A stretch of DNA of 32,610 nucleotides from JAOAJF01 sp046295675 (lineage in GTDB: Archaea; Micrarchaeota; Micrarchaeia; Anstonellales; Anstonellaceae). Positions 7,395 through 14,313 of the stretch are shown here, one piece after another (positions within the stretch are counted from its first letter, which is position 1; each line of letters opens with the position of its first letter). The DNA lies in contig JBKBMW010000001.1 in NCBI GenBank assembly GCA_046295675.1, positions 1-32,610 on the forward strand, in the 5' to 3' direction. A program made the translations under genes and the position numbers. The notes below the pieces were generated by a model. That model was not told the DNA's origin. It saw only the letters and a program-made list of their open reading frames with translations, and did not search any database.

Positions 7395-10064
7395 TTATTT
7401 AAAAATTTTCTTTTTTATTATTTTTATAAAATCTGTATAGACTAAAAATACCAAAATTATAGCAAAAGAAGTTATCCACTCGTTTAAATCTAGTTCCCTT
7501 ACTCCAAAAAATTCTCTCAATATCTCAGTATTAAATATTGCAATATGAACTATCAATACTCCTCCAACAGCTGCCAATAAGTACTTATTTGAACTTATCT
7601 CTCTTAAAAAAGATCCAGAAGAACGTACTGCAAATGCATTTGCAAGCTGCAAAAGTACAAATATATTAAAAAGATTACTCAATGCACTTATTCGATCTAT
7701 TTTGACATAATTCTCAAAAACAATCAAAGAAACAGAAACTATAAAAACAACACTGCAAAGCATTGTAAATAAAACCTCTTTATTTACTATTTGGTCGTTT
7801 TTTTCTACTGGTTTTAAAACATCTTTTTTTGGTTTTTCCAAGCCTAAAGCAAGTGCAGGTGGACCATCCATTACCAAGTTAATCCATAATAACTCTAATG
7901 GCTTTAATACTACTCCAAAGTTTAGAAATTGAGCAAAAAACATCAATGAAAGTGCAGAAAGATTAGTAGTTAATTGGTAGGAAACAAAAGACCTAATATT
8001 TAAAAAAATGGCTTTGCTATATTCAATAGCTCTAATAATCGTTCTTAAATTATTATCCACTAATATTATATCTGAAACTGATTTTGCAACTTCACTTCCA
8101 CCTTTCCCAATAGCAATTGAAACATTTGCTTTTTTTAATGCTGGTGCATCATTTACTCCATCCCCAGTAAGTGCAACAATATATCCTTTGTTTTGAAATG
8201 CAGAAACTATTTTGAGTTTATGTTCAGGAGAGGCTCTTGCACATACCTTTGCCTCCAAAAATTTTTCTACAATCTTCTCATCGCTCATTTTTTCTAGTTC
8301 ACTTCCTAAAATTGGAAGTTTTTGTAATTCATTCTCTTTTACTAGTCCTATCTGTTTTGAAACTGCCATTGCAGTGTGGGGCGAATCTCCAGTAATCATA
8401 ATAATAGAAATACCAGCTTGTTTGGCTTGTTCTATTGCCTCCTCTACCCCTTCCACTGGCTGATCAAAAAATCCTATTAGCCCAATAAAGATAAGATTAG
8501 AGGAGCATTTTTCAAATTTATATTTTTTAGTAGGTTCTAGGTCTTCCTCTTTATACGCAACTGCAATTGTTCTTATAGCCTGCAAGGAATAAAATTTTAC
8601 TCTTTCTTCCAATTCAATTAATATCTCCTTGCTTAGCCTTTTTATTTCCATATTTTCATCTAAATAGTGAGTGGAAAAAAGCAAGACCTCCTCCGGAGCT
8701 CCTTTAAATTCAATCATTACTTTTTTTTGATCTTTTCTTTTTCTTACATAACATGCACTTCGTCTTTTAAAATCAAAAGGAAACTCTGCCTGGGTTTGAT
8801 ATTTTGAATAAAGTAACTCTGTGTCATATCCCAAATCTTGATAAAATCTTCCAATCTCTGCTTCTAATGGATCACCAAAAGATTCCATTTCCTCTTTTTT
8901 TATTTCTTTTTTCTTTGGAATAATTTTAGAGGCAAGGATAGCTGTTTCAATTATTTTTTTTATTTTTTTATCATTTTTAAGCTCCTTCAAATCTCCCAAA
9001 CCAATATTTTCATATTCTTTTAAACAGGAAAAAATTTTTACAATTTTAAGCTGATTTTTTGTGAGTGTGCCGGTCTTATCTGCACAAATTAAAGAAACTT
9101 TTCCAATTGAAGAAATTGCAGAAAGTTTTCTAACAATTGCATTTTGTTGTGCTAATCGCTTTACTCCATATGCCAATGTTATAGCAAGTACTGTTGGTAA
9201 GCCTTCTGGAATTGCTGCAACAAACAATAAAATTGAGCTAATAAGTAAATCGTTTATTTCAATATTTTTTTCTATTCCTAACAAAAATATCACTACTACT
9301 AAAAAAACAGAAATTTTGACTAGTTGATCTCCTAATTTTTCCAAATCTTTTGATAATTCAGAAGGTTCTTGTTTTATTGTAGTCAAGGCAGAAGTTATTT
9401 TTCCAAATTCAGTAAATTTTCCTGTAGCAATAACCAGAGCCTTTACATCTCCTTTTAAAATGTGCGTTCCAGCATACAAAATATTTTCCCTTTCAGCTAC
9501 TTCTCTCTTTTCTGTAATCTCCAACGAGGATTTTTGTACTGGTTCAGATTCTCCTGTTAAAATAGCCTGATCTACCAAAACATTTTCTCCCAAAAGTATT
9601 TTACAGTCTGCAGGAATTAAATCTCCAGATGTCAATATCAATATATCTCCAGGTACAATCTCTGTAGAATCAATCATTTGTACTTTTTTATCTCGCATTA
9701 CCTTTGCTTTTGGTTTGGTTAATTGATACAAATACTTCAATTGTTCCTCTGCCTTATATTCCTGAATAAAACCAAAAAACATAGCAGTAAGAGCAGCTAT
9801 AAATATTCCAATAGCATCTAAATAATGATGAATAAAAAATGCAATCGCAGATGCAACAATTAAAATAAAAGTCATTCTATTGAATTGTCTTAAAAAAATT
9901 TCTAATGCACTGGGAGTTTTTATTTCAAACAAAATATTTTTGTACTCCTTTCTTTTTTCTACTTGTTTTCCTGTTAATCCATTTTCAGAGGTTTTCAAGC
10001 TTTCAAATAAGTCCTTGTTTTTTGTAAGATAAGCAGAATCCTTTATTTTTTTAATATCAAACAT
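7395..10064 (-). CDS. P-type (P2) cation-transporting ATPase, Ca2+-ATPase-like
   Basis: 889-aa ion pump with all P-type hallmarks: an actuator loop TGES (170-173), PEGLP in M4 (286-290), the phosphorylation motif DKTGTLT (329-335), KGAPE in the nucleotide-binding domain (454-458), TGD (558-560) and GDGVND (634-639). Transmembrane helices lie around 62-100, 250-300 and in a six-helix C-terminal block from ~690. M6 reads 'WINLVMDGPPALALG': the asparagine and aspartate (729, 733) resemble the single Ca2+ site of plasma-membrane-type pumps rather than the two-site SERCA pattern. ATP-driven cation export, most likely Ca2+, is the family expectation; the substrate is inferred. It follows ftsZ2 by 23 bp and is probably co-transcribed. 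Confidence 0.9.
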   Translation of the reverse strand: MFDIKKIKDSAYLTKNKDLFESLKTSENGLTGKQVEKRKEYKNILFEIKTPSALEIFLRQFNRMTFILIVASAIAFFIHHYLDAIGIFIAALTAMFFGFIQEYKAEEQLKYLYQLTKPKAKVMRDKKVQMIDSTEIVPGDILILTSGDLIPADCKILLGENVLVDQAILTGESEPVQKSSLEITEKREVAERENILYAGTHILKGDVKALVIATGKFTEFGKITSALTTIKQEPSELSKDLEKLGDQLVKISVFLVVVIFLLGIEKNIEINDLLISSILLFVAAIPEGLPTVLAITLAYGVKRLAQQNAIVRKLSAISSIGKVSLICADKTGTLTKNQLKIVKIFSCLKEYENIGLGDLKELKNDKKIKKIIETAILASKIIPKKKEIKKEEMESFGDPLEAEIGRFYQDLGYDTELLYSKYQTQAEFPFDFKRRSACYVRKRKDQKKVMIEFKGAPEEVLLFSTHYLDENMEIKRLSKEILIELEERVKFYSLQAIRTIAVAYKEEDLEPTKKYKFEKCSSNLIFIGLIGFFDQPVEGVEEAIEQAKQAGISIIMITGDSPHTAMAVSKQIGLVKENELQKLPILGSELEKMSDEKIVEKFLEAKVCARASPEHKLKIVSAFQNKGYIVALTGDGVNDAPALKKANVSIAIGKGGSEVAKSVSDIILVDNNLRTIIRAIEYSKAIFLNIRSFVSYQLTTNLSALSLMFFAQFLNFGVVLKPLELLWINLVMDGPPALALGLEKPKKDVLKPVEKNDQIVNKEVLFTMLCSVVFIVSVSLIVFENYVKIDRISALSNLFNIFVLLQLANAFAVRSSGSFLREISSNKYLLAAVGGVLIVHIAIFNTEILREFFGVRELDLNEWITSFAIILVFLVYTDFIKIIKKKIFK

Positions 10065-10087
10065 AAAAAAGATAAATAAAAGGAATT

Positions 10088-11068
10088 TTATAAATTGTTT
10101 GGATTGTACTTCTCAGGATCCAATAAAATCGGAGAGGGGACTCCAGTAAAAATTACAAAAGCTTCTAAAAAATCCCTTCTTTCTTCGACAATTCTTGCCC
10201 CCCAACTAACCATTGCATTTGGAGATATTTTAAAAGTTATCTTTTCACAAATATCGTTTGCATCTCCTAATCTTAGAGAACTATCTCCAGTAAGATGCAC
10301 CAACACACCAGAGGCTTTTGAATAATCTACAGAAAGCAGGGGAGTATTTAACACATGTTCAGGAAGAGAATGGACCTTCATTGGTCCACTATCAGAGGCA
10401 TAGGATATCATCCCAAGTCCCTTTCCCTTAGTAATTGCTGCCAAATCAGCAAAATCAAGATTGATTAATGAAGGTTCGGTAATGGTTCGAATGATTCCTT
10501 CCACTGCCTTGGAAGCAACATCATCTGCCATTTTAAATGCCTCGTTAATTGGAACATTCCCTGCCCATTCTGTTAATTTGTCGTTTTCTATTAAAATCAA
10601 ACTATCAGAATAATCTGCTAATTTTGAAACTGCTGTTTGAGCTTTTCTAATTCTTGCTCTTTCTAATTTAAATGGAAAATAGCAAAAGCTAATCACTATT
10701 GCATCTGTCTCCTCTTTTGCAATCTGGGCTATAACAGGGGCTGCTCCTGACCCAGTACCACCACCTGCTCCTGTGATTAAAAAAACCAAATCTGTATCAA
10801 TAAGTTCTTTTTTTATTTCTTTTCTGCAAGCAAGTGCTGATTTTTCTCCTATTGCAGGATCTCCTCCTGCTCCCAGCCCTTTTGTAATTGATTTTCCTAT
10901 CAAAACTTTTTTTGCATTATTTATTAAATCTAATTGTTTCTTATCTGTATTAAATGCAACTAAGGTTGTTTGTTTGAAAACCTGCTCACCTAGGCGAATT
11001 ATACTATTACATCCTGCTCCCCCTATGCCTGCAATAACAAATTTTAGATTTCCTTCTTGATCTACCAT
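10088..11068 (-). CDS. ftsZ2: Cell division GTPase FtsZ2
   Basis: 326-aa second FtsZ. It shows 'GIGGAGCNS', 'NTD', 'GLGAGGDP', the tubulin signature in the variant form GGGTGSG (102-108), and the T7 loop NLDFADL. It lacks the ~30-residue polar N-terminal tail of FtsZ1 and differs from it throughout, so it is the paralogue, not a duplication. Family knowledge: many archaea have both proteins, FtsZ1 scaffolding the division ring and FtsZ2 driving constriction. I start at ATG 11068, preceded by GGTGTGAGG with a 5-nt spacing from GGTG; an in-frame GTG at 11074 lies within that Shine-Dalgarno. Probably an operon with the ATPase downstream. Confidence 0.93.
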   Translation of the reverse strand: MVDQEGNLKFVIAGIGGAGCNSIIRLGEQVFKQTTLVAFNTDKKQLDLINNAKKVLIGKSITKGLGAGGDPAIGEKSALACRKEIKKELIDTDLVFLITGAGGGTGSGAAPVIAQIAKEETDAIVISFCYFPFKLERARIRKAQTAVSKLADYSDSLILIENDKLTEWAGNVPINEAFKMADDVASKAVEGIIRTITEPSLINLDFADLAAITKGKGLGMISYASDSGPMKVHSLPEHVLNTPLLSVDYSKASGVLVHLTGDSSLRLGDANDICEKITFKISPNAMVSWGARIVEERRDFLEAFVIFTGVPSPILLDPEKYNPNNL

Positions 11069-11291
11069 CCTCACACCATTAAAATAAACTAATTATTTAA
11101 TGAAGCTACTATTTTTATTTTTATCTCAATGGTTATTTTTAAGAGTTTTTTTATCTTTTAGTAGAGTTTTTTGAGTTTGTCCACATCCTTTAAGTGGAAA
11201 ACACCCCCTACCAAATATTTAAACTTCCTTTTATATATAGATTAGGAATAGACAAGGGGGAAAAAGTCTCTCAAAAAAGAAGGTGAAAAAA
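11069..11291. promoter_or_regulatory. Divergent promoter region, ftsZ2 / 95-aa gene
   Basis: 223 bp. For the rightward gene there is a strong TATA box (TTTATATATA, 11230-11239), a predicted start near 11262, and GGTGA at 11282-11286 as Shine-Dalgarno. An imperfect hairpin, TCCAC...GTGGA (around 11180-11200), lies just upstream of the box and could be an operator. The leftward ftsZ2 box is not obvious; AT-rich ATTAAATAATTA on the minus strand near 11090-11103 is a candidate. Confidence 0.4.
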
Positions 11292-11579
11292 ATGAAGAAT
11301 TTTGAAGAAGAAGAAAATAACGAATCTTCAATAGTGATTGATGAAGCTCCTTCAACCTCTCTTTTATCTGAAAACGAAGGAGAAAGTTTAGAACAACAAC
11401 CCTCTAAGCAGCCAGAATTTAGAATCTTACAACAAGAATATAATCAGAAAGAAGGGCGAAGTGTTTTAAAAGAGGTTGGGGTTGCCTGGAAAAATATTTC
11501 AAAAGATGGAAAAGAATTTTATACTATTAAAATCGGAAACTTAAGATTGTTGATGTTTAAAAACCAAAGATTAAGGTAA
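11292..11579 (+). CDS. Unrecognised acidic protein upstream of radA
   Basis: 95 aa from ATG 11292; GGTGA precedes it by 5 nt, which rules out the in-frame GTG at 11283 as the start. The first ~55 residues are acidic, low-complexity and probably disordered (runs of E, S and Q). The C-terminal ~35 residues look folded: 'GVAWKNISKDGKEFYTIKIG' then 'RLLMFKNQRLR'. The 'G.AWK...KDGK.Y..IK.' pattern recalls the small DUF736-type beta proteins, a similarity I note without claiming homology. It lies 44 bp upstream of radA in the same direction with its own strong promoter, so it may be co-expressed with recombination genes. Confidence 0.65.
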   Translation: MKNFEEEENNESSIVIDEAPSTSLLSENEGESLEQQPSKQPEFRILQQEYNQKEGRSVLKEVGVAWKNISKDGKEFYTIKIGNLRLLMFKNQRLR

Positions 11580-11623
11580 GTTCTAAGTTTTATAGAATTG
11601 CCTCTTAAATATGGTGGTGTGTT

Positions 11624-12658
11624 ATGGCTAAAAAATCAGAAATAAATGAAGAAGAGGACAGCGTAGAGGAATCTGTTCAATTGGAAAATCAAGAAGAAGA
11701 AAAATCAAAAAAACCAAAAATTACTGATTTAGAGGATCTTCCAGGAATTGGTCCAGTTACTGCAGAAAAATTAAAAAAAGCAGGCTATGTTGACATAGAA
11801 AAAATTGCTGCTTCCTCTCCATATGAATTAGCAGAGGTAGCAGAAATAGGGCCAGAGCAGGCAAAAAAAGCAATATCAGCAGCAAGAGATGCTCTTGAAA
11901 TGGGCTATGAAACTGCAGATATTATTTTCACAAAAAGAAAAAATATCAAAAAAATTACTACTAGCTCAAAAAATCTTGATGCTCTAATTGGTGGCGGAAT
12001 AGAAACAATGGCAATTACTGAAGCCTATGGAAAATTTGCTTCAGGAAAATCTCAACTTGGTTTTCAGTTGGCAGTAAATGTACAAAAGCCTTTAGAACAA
12101 GGTGGTTTAGGTGAAGATTCTGGAGTACTTTTTATAGATACAGAAAGCACCTTTAGACCAGAGAGGATTTTACAAATTGCCCAAGCCAATAAAATGGATG
12201 GTGAAAAAGTACTTAAAAATATTTTTGTTGCAAAGGCAATCAATTCTGACCATCAAATTATTTTGATAGAAAAGGCAGAAGAAATGATAAAGAAGCACAA
12301 CATCAAACTTATTATTGTAGATTCTCTTACTAGCCATTTCAGATCAGATTATGTTGGACGAGGCTCGTTGGGGGAAAGACAGCAAAAACTAAACAAGCAT
12401 GTCCATCATTTGCAAAAATTGGCTGATCAGTACAATATAGCAGTCTATGTCACCAATCAGGTAATGGATAATCCTGGAATGCTTTTTGGGGACCCAACTA
12501 CTCCTGTTGGTGGGCATGTACTTGCTCATGCTGCAACCTATAGAATCTATCTAAGAAAAAGTAAAGAGGAAAAAAGAATTGCAAGATTAGTGGATTCTCC
12601 ATCAATGCCAGAGGGTGAATGTGTATTTAAAATAACCTCAGAAGGCTTAAAGGATTAG
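11624..12658 (+). CDS. radA: DNA repair and recombination protein RadA
   Basis: 344-aa archaeal recombinase that forms filaments on ssDNA for strand exchange. After an acidic ~30-residue N-terminus comes a helix-hairpin-helix domain ('LEDLPGIGPVTAEKLKKAGY'). Then come the polymerisation motif, here YETA at 95-98 where FxxA is usual, Walker A GKFASGKS (136-143), and Walker B 'LIIVDS' with D233. The L1/L2 region and 'TTPVGGHVLAHAATYRIYLRK' close the ATPase core. Length is typical for full RadA, not the short RadB. The Shine-Dalgarno GGTGGTGTG precedes the ATG. The tyrosine for phenylalanine in the oligomerisation motif is a conservative change. Confidence 0.96.
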   Translation: MAKKSEINEEEDSVEESVQLENQEEEKSKKPKITDLEDLPGIGPVTAEKLKKAGYVDIEKIAASSPYELAEVAEIGPEQAKKAISAARDALEMGYETADIIFTKRKNIKKITTSSKNLDALIGGGIETMAITEAYGKFASGKSQLGFQLAVNVQKPLEQGGLGEDSGVLFIDTESTFRPERILQIAQANKMDGEKVLKNIFVAKAINSDHQIILIEKAEEMIKKHNIKLIIVDSLTSHFRSDYVGRGSLGERQQKLNKHVHHLQKLADQYNIAVYVTNQVMDNPGMLFGDPTTPVGGHVLAHAATYRIYLRKSKEEKRIARLVDSPSMPEGECVFKITSEGLKD

Positions 12659-12670
12659 TCTAAAGATAAT

Positions 12671-12703
12671 CTTATAAAAACTTCCTTTATATAATATAAA
12701 TCA
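12671..12703 (+). promoter_or_regulatory. Promoter of Sec61-beta gene, probably leaderless
   Basis: TTATAAAA (12672-12679) is centred about 28 nt before the ATG at 12704, and no Shine-Dalgarno lies between. This suggests transcription starts at or next to the start codon. Confidence 0.45.
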
Positions 12704-12871
12704 ATGGCAAAACCAACAGCTCAGATTTACACTCAAGCAGGTATTCTTGGATTTAGTCCAAATACAAACTTAGGTGGAGTCAAAATAGAACCAAAGTTAA
12801 TTTTACTTGTGAGTTTAGCATCTATATTATTTATCAAAGTCCTTGGAATAATTTTAAGAAAAGTAGGATAA
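12704..12871 (+). CDS. Preprotein translocase subunit Sec61-beta (archaeal SecG)
   Basis: A 55-aa tail-anchored protein. The N-terminus is short and polar. It is followed by the family hallmark 'AGILGF...GGVKIEPKLIL', in which the basic/proline 'I.PK' motif precedes the single C-terminal membrane helix ('LILLVSLASILFIKVLGIIL'). Sec61-beta is the small non-essential subunit of the archaeal SecYE channel; its partner SecE is encoded at 1489-1686. It follows radA by 45 bp but appears to have its own TATA box. Confidence 0.85.
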   Translation: MAKPTAQIYTQAGILGFSPNTNLGGVKIEPKLILLVSLASILFIKVLGIILRKVG

Positions 12872-12891
12872 GCTTACAAAATATATTTTCC

Positions 12892-13311
12892 TTATTGTTT
12901 TGGTCTATCTGAAAAATACACCACTCCATTTTCATACCATACAAAAGCTTTTCCTTTATACTCCCCATTATTTGTTAATTCAATATCACATAGAAAGGTC
13001 CTGCTAAGTGAGGAAGTACCTGTTTGGATTTTGAGTGTTTTTTTATCCTGCTGACTAATTTTTAGATTTATATTTGCTAATTTTAGAGTATAATAATTTC
13101 CATCGCCCAATATACAAGCTTGGTTTACAAACTCCTCAATCTGATCAGCCTGCATATTTAATATTGAACCATATGCTACCTTTCGCTGGGTTTTATCAAG
13201 CACACTAACTGTTGCAAAGGCAATCATAATCACACTTAAGGAAATTAAAAAAATAAGAAGGGATTCAATTGTTATTTGGCCAAGTTTTTGTTTTAAAATA
13301 TTTCTATTCAT
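12892..13311 (-). CDS. Class III signal peptide (type IV pilin-like) protein
   Basis: 139 aa. The N-terminus 'NILKQKLGQITIESLLIFLI' has a basic leader, a predicted prepilin-peptidase cut at G11/Q12, glutamate at +5 (E16), then a ~22-residue hydrophobic helix. This is the QxSxE-type class III archaeal prepilin signature. The rest is a small beta-rich-looking extracellular domain with two cysteines (in 'QACILGDG' and 'FLCDIELT') that could form a disulfide. Second gene of a two-gene leftward unit, 12 bp after the 83-aa pilin-like gene. Likely a pilus or pseudopilus subunit; the specific system is unknown. Confidence 0.8.
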   Translation of the reverse strand: MNRNILKQKLGQITIESLLIFLISLSVIMIAFATVSVLDKTQRKVAYGSILNMQADQIEEFVNQACILGDGNYYTLKLANINLKISQQDKKTLKIQTGTSSLSRTFLCDIELTNNGEYKGKAFVWYENGVVYFSDRPKQ

Positions 13312-13323
13312 ATTTCTCTCATT

Positions 13324-13575
13324 TTAAGCAGTACATGTACTTGTGGTAGTATCACATTTCCATTCACTATTGACTTTCTCGCAATCACTATCTTTTGTAC
13401 AAAATATATCAGAAGGGGAAACATCAGTCATGTTTGCTATTTTCTCTGTTCTTTCTGATGTTTTTTGGCTTAGAGTTTTAACATTTGAGCTAAGTTGTGA
13501 ATAGATTATAAAAACCAATCCAAGGATCAATACTAAAACAATAAGCATCTCAGCAGAGAGTTGTCCTTTTTTCAT
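13324..13575 (-). CDS. Small class III signal peptide pilin-like protein
   Basis: 83 aa. 'MKKGQLSAEMLIVLVLILGL' is a textbook class III signal: cut after G4, Q at +1, S at +3, E at +5 (E9), then a hydrophobic helix. The ~55-residue mature domain ends in four cysteines ('FCTKDSDCEKV' and 'WKCDTTTSTCTA'), suggesting two disulfides. Its size and short head suit a major-pilin-like subunit. GGTGA lies 4 nt before the ATG. First gene of the leftward pair, divergent from the five-gene rightward pilin-like cluster across 123 bp. Confidence 0.82.
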   Translation of the reverse strand: MKKGQLSAEMLIVLVLILGLVFIIYSQLSSNVKTLSQKTSERTEKIANMTDVSPSDIFCTKDSDCEKVNSEWKCDTTTSTCTA

Positions 13576-13698
13576 TCTTTCACCAATGTTTAATCAGAAC
13601 TAATAATTTTAAATTTTTCTACTTCTTATTAACAATCTTTTTTTGGCTCTTTTTCTTTTTAGAATAAACTTTAAAAACTTCATTTTTTTACTATATTT
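13576..13698. promoter_or_regulatory. Divergent promoter region between the two pilin-like units
   Basis: Rightward: TTTAAAAA (13670-13677) is centred 25-26 nt before the ATG at 13699 with no Shine-Dalgarno, so the five-gene mRNA is probably leaderless. Leftward: the Shine-Dalgarno GGTGA is present, but no single TATA box stands out in the AT-rich sequence. The two units may therefore be regulated separately. Confidence 0.45.
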
Positions 13699-14313
13699 AT
13701 GATTCTTAGATACAAAAAAGCATTTATTTTTTCCTTAGATGCTTTTATAGCTTCCATCATTATTTTTTTCACTTTACAATACTTAATTTTTTTAAGTTAT
13801 TCTCCTTATAGTTATTTTAATTCTCTTAGGCAAGCACAATATTTAGCATCAGACACGTTGAATTCTCTTTATTTGCTTGAATATGAAAATAGTTCAAACA
13901 ACTTCCTTTCAAAGGCAATCAGATTTGCCTATGGTTATGGCTCATTTCCAAATGAGTTAATATCTTTTTCCAATATTGTTATACCGCCAACTTATTCATA
14001 TGCTTATGATTTTTATGATTTTTCTTCTGGAACATGGATTCCAATTTACAATGCAACCGCTATCCCAGCAAGAAATATTTCTTTTTATAAAGTAATGGCT
14101 TCTTCTTATGTTTTACAAGTTTCTTATCTTGATCCACTAATAAAAGGTGATTCTCCTTATTGTAATATTGAATGCAAAGGTTATGATTTAGCTACAGGTA
14201 AGTATTCAAAACCACAAAATTGTACTCAAGTTCCTTGTGATATAAAACATGGTACAACATTTGACCCAGGAAATGTAACTATTGGAGTGATGAGGTTAAC
14301 CGTATGGGGATAA
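13699..14313 (+). CDS. Pilin-like protein with variant class III signal, first gene of five-gene cluster
   Basis: 204 aa. 'RYKKAFIFSLDAFIASIIIFF' is a basic leader ending KKA, a hydrophobic helix, and an aspartate at +6 (D14) if cut at A8/F9, instead of glutamate at +5. The same 'FSxD' variant occurs in the last gene of the cluster. The mature part is Tyr/Ser-rich with several N-glycosylation sequons (e.g. NAT, NIS, NVT) and a cluster of cysteines in 'SPYCNIECKGYD' and 'NCTQVPCDI'. It overlaps the next gene by 10 nt, so translation is coupled. Probable minor pilin or pseudopilin. Confidence 0.72.
   Translation: MILRYKKAFIFSLDAFIASIIIFFTLQYLIFLSYSPYSYFNSLRQAQYLASDTLNSLYLLEYENSSNNFLSKAIRFAYGYGSFPNELISFSNIVIPPTYSYAYDFYDFSSGTWIPIYNATAIPARNISFYKVMASSYVLQVSYLDPLIKGDSPYCNIECKGYDLATGKYSKPQNCTQVPCDIKHGTTFDPGNVTIGVMRLTVWG

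Noticed and set aside
11624..12658. RadB rather than RadA
   Set aside because: The N-terminal helix-hairpin-helix domain and 344-aa length identify RadA; RadB is shorter and lacks that domain.
12892..13575. Archaellum (flagellin) genes
   Set aside because: The heads are too short and lack flagellin features, and no archaellum genes (arlCDE-J) are nearby; generic class III pilin-like is the safer call.
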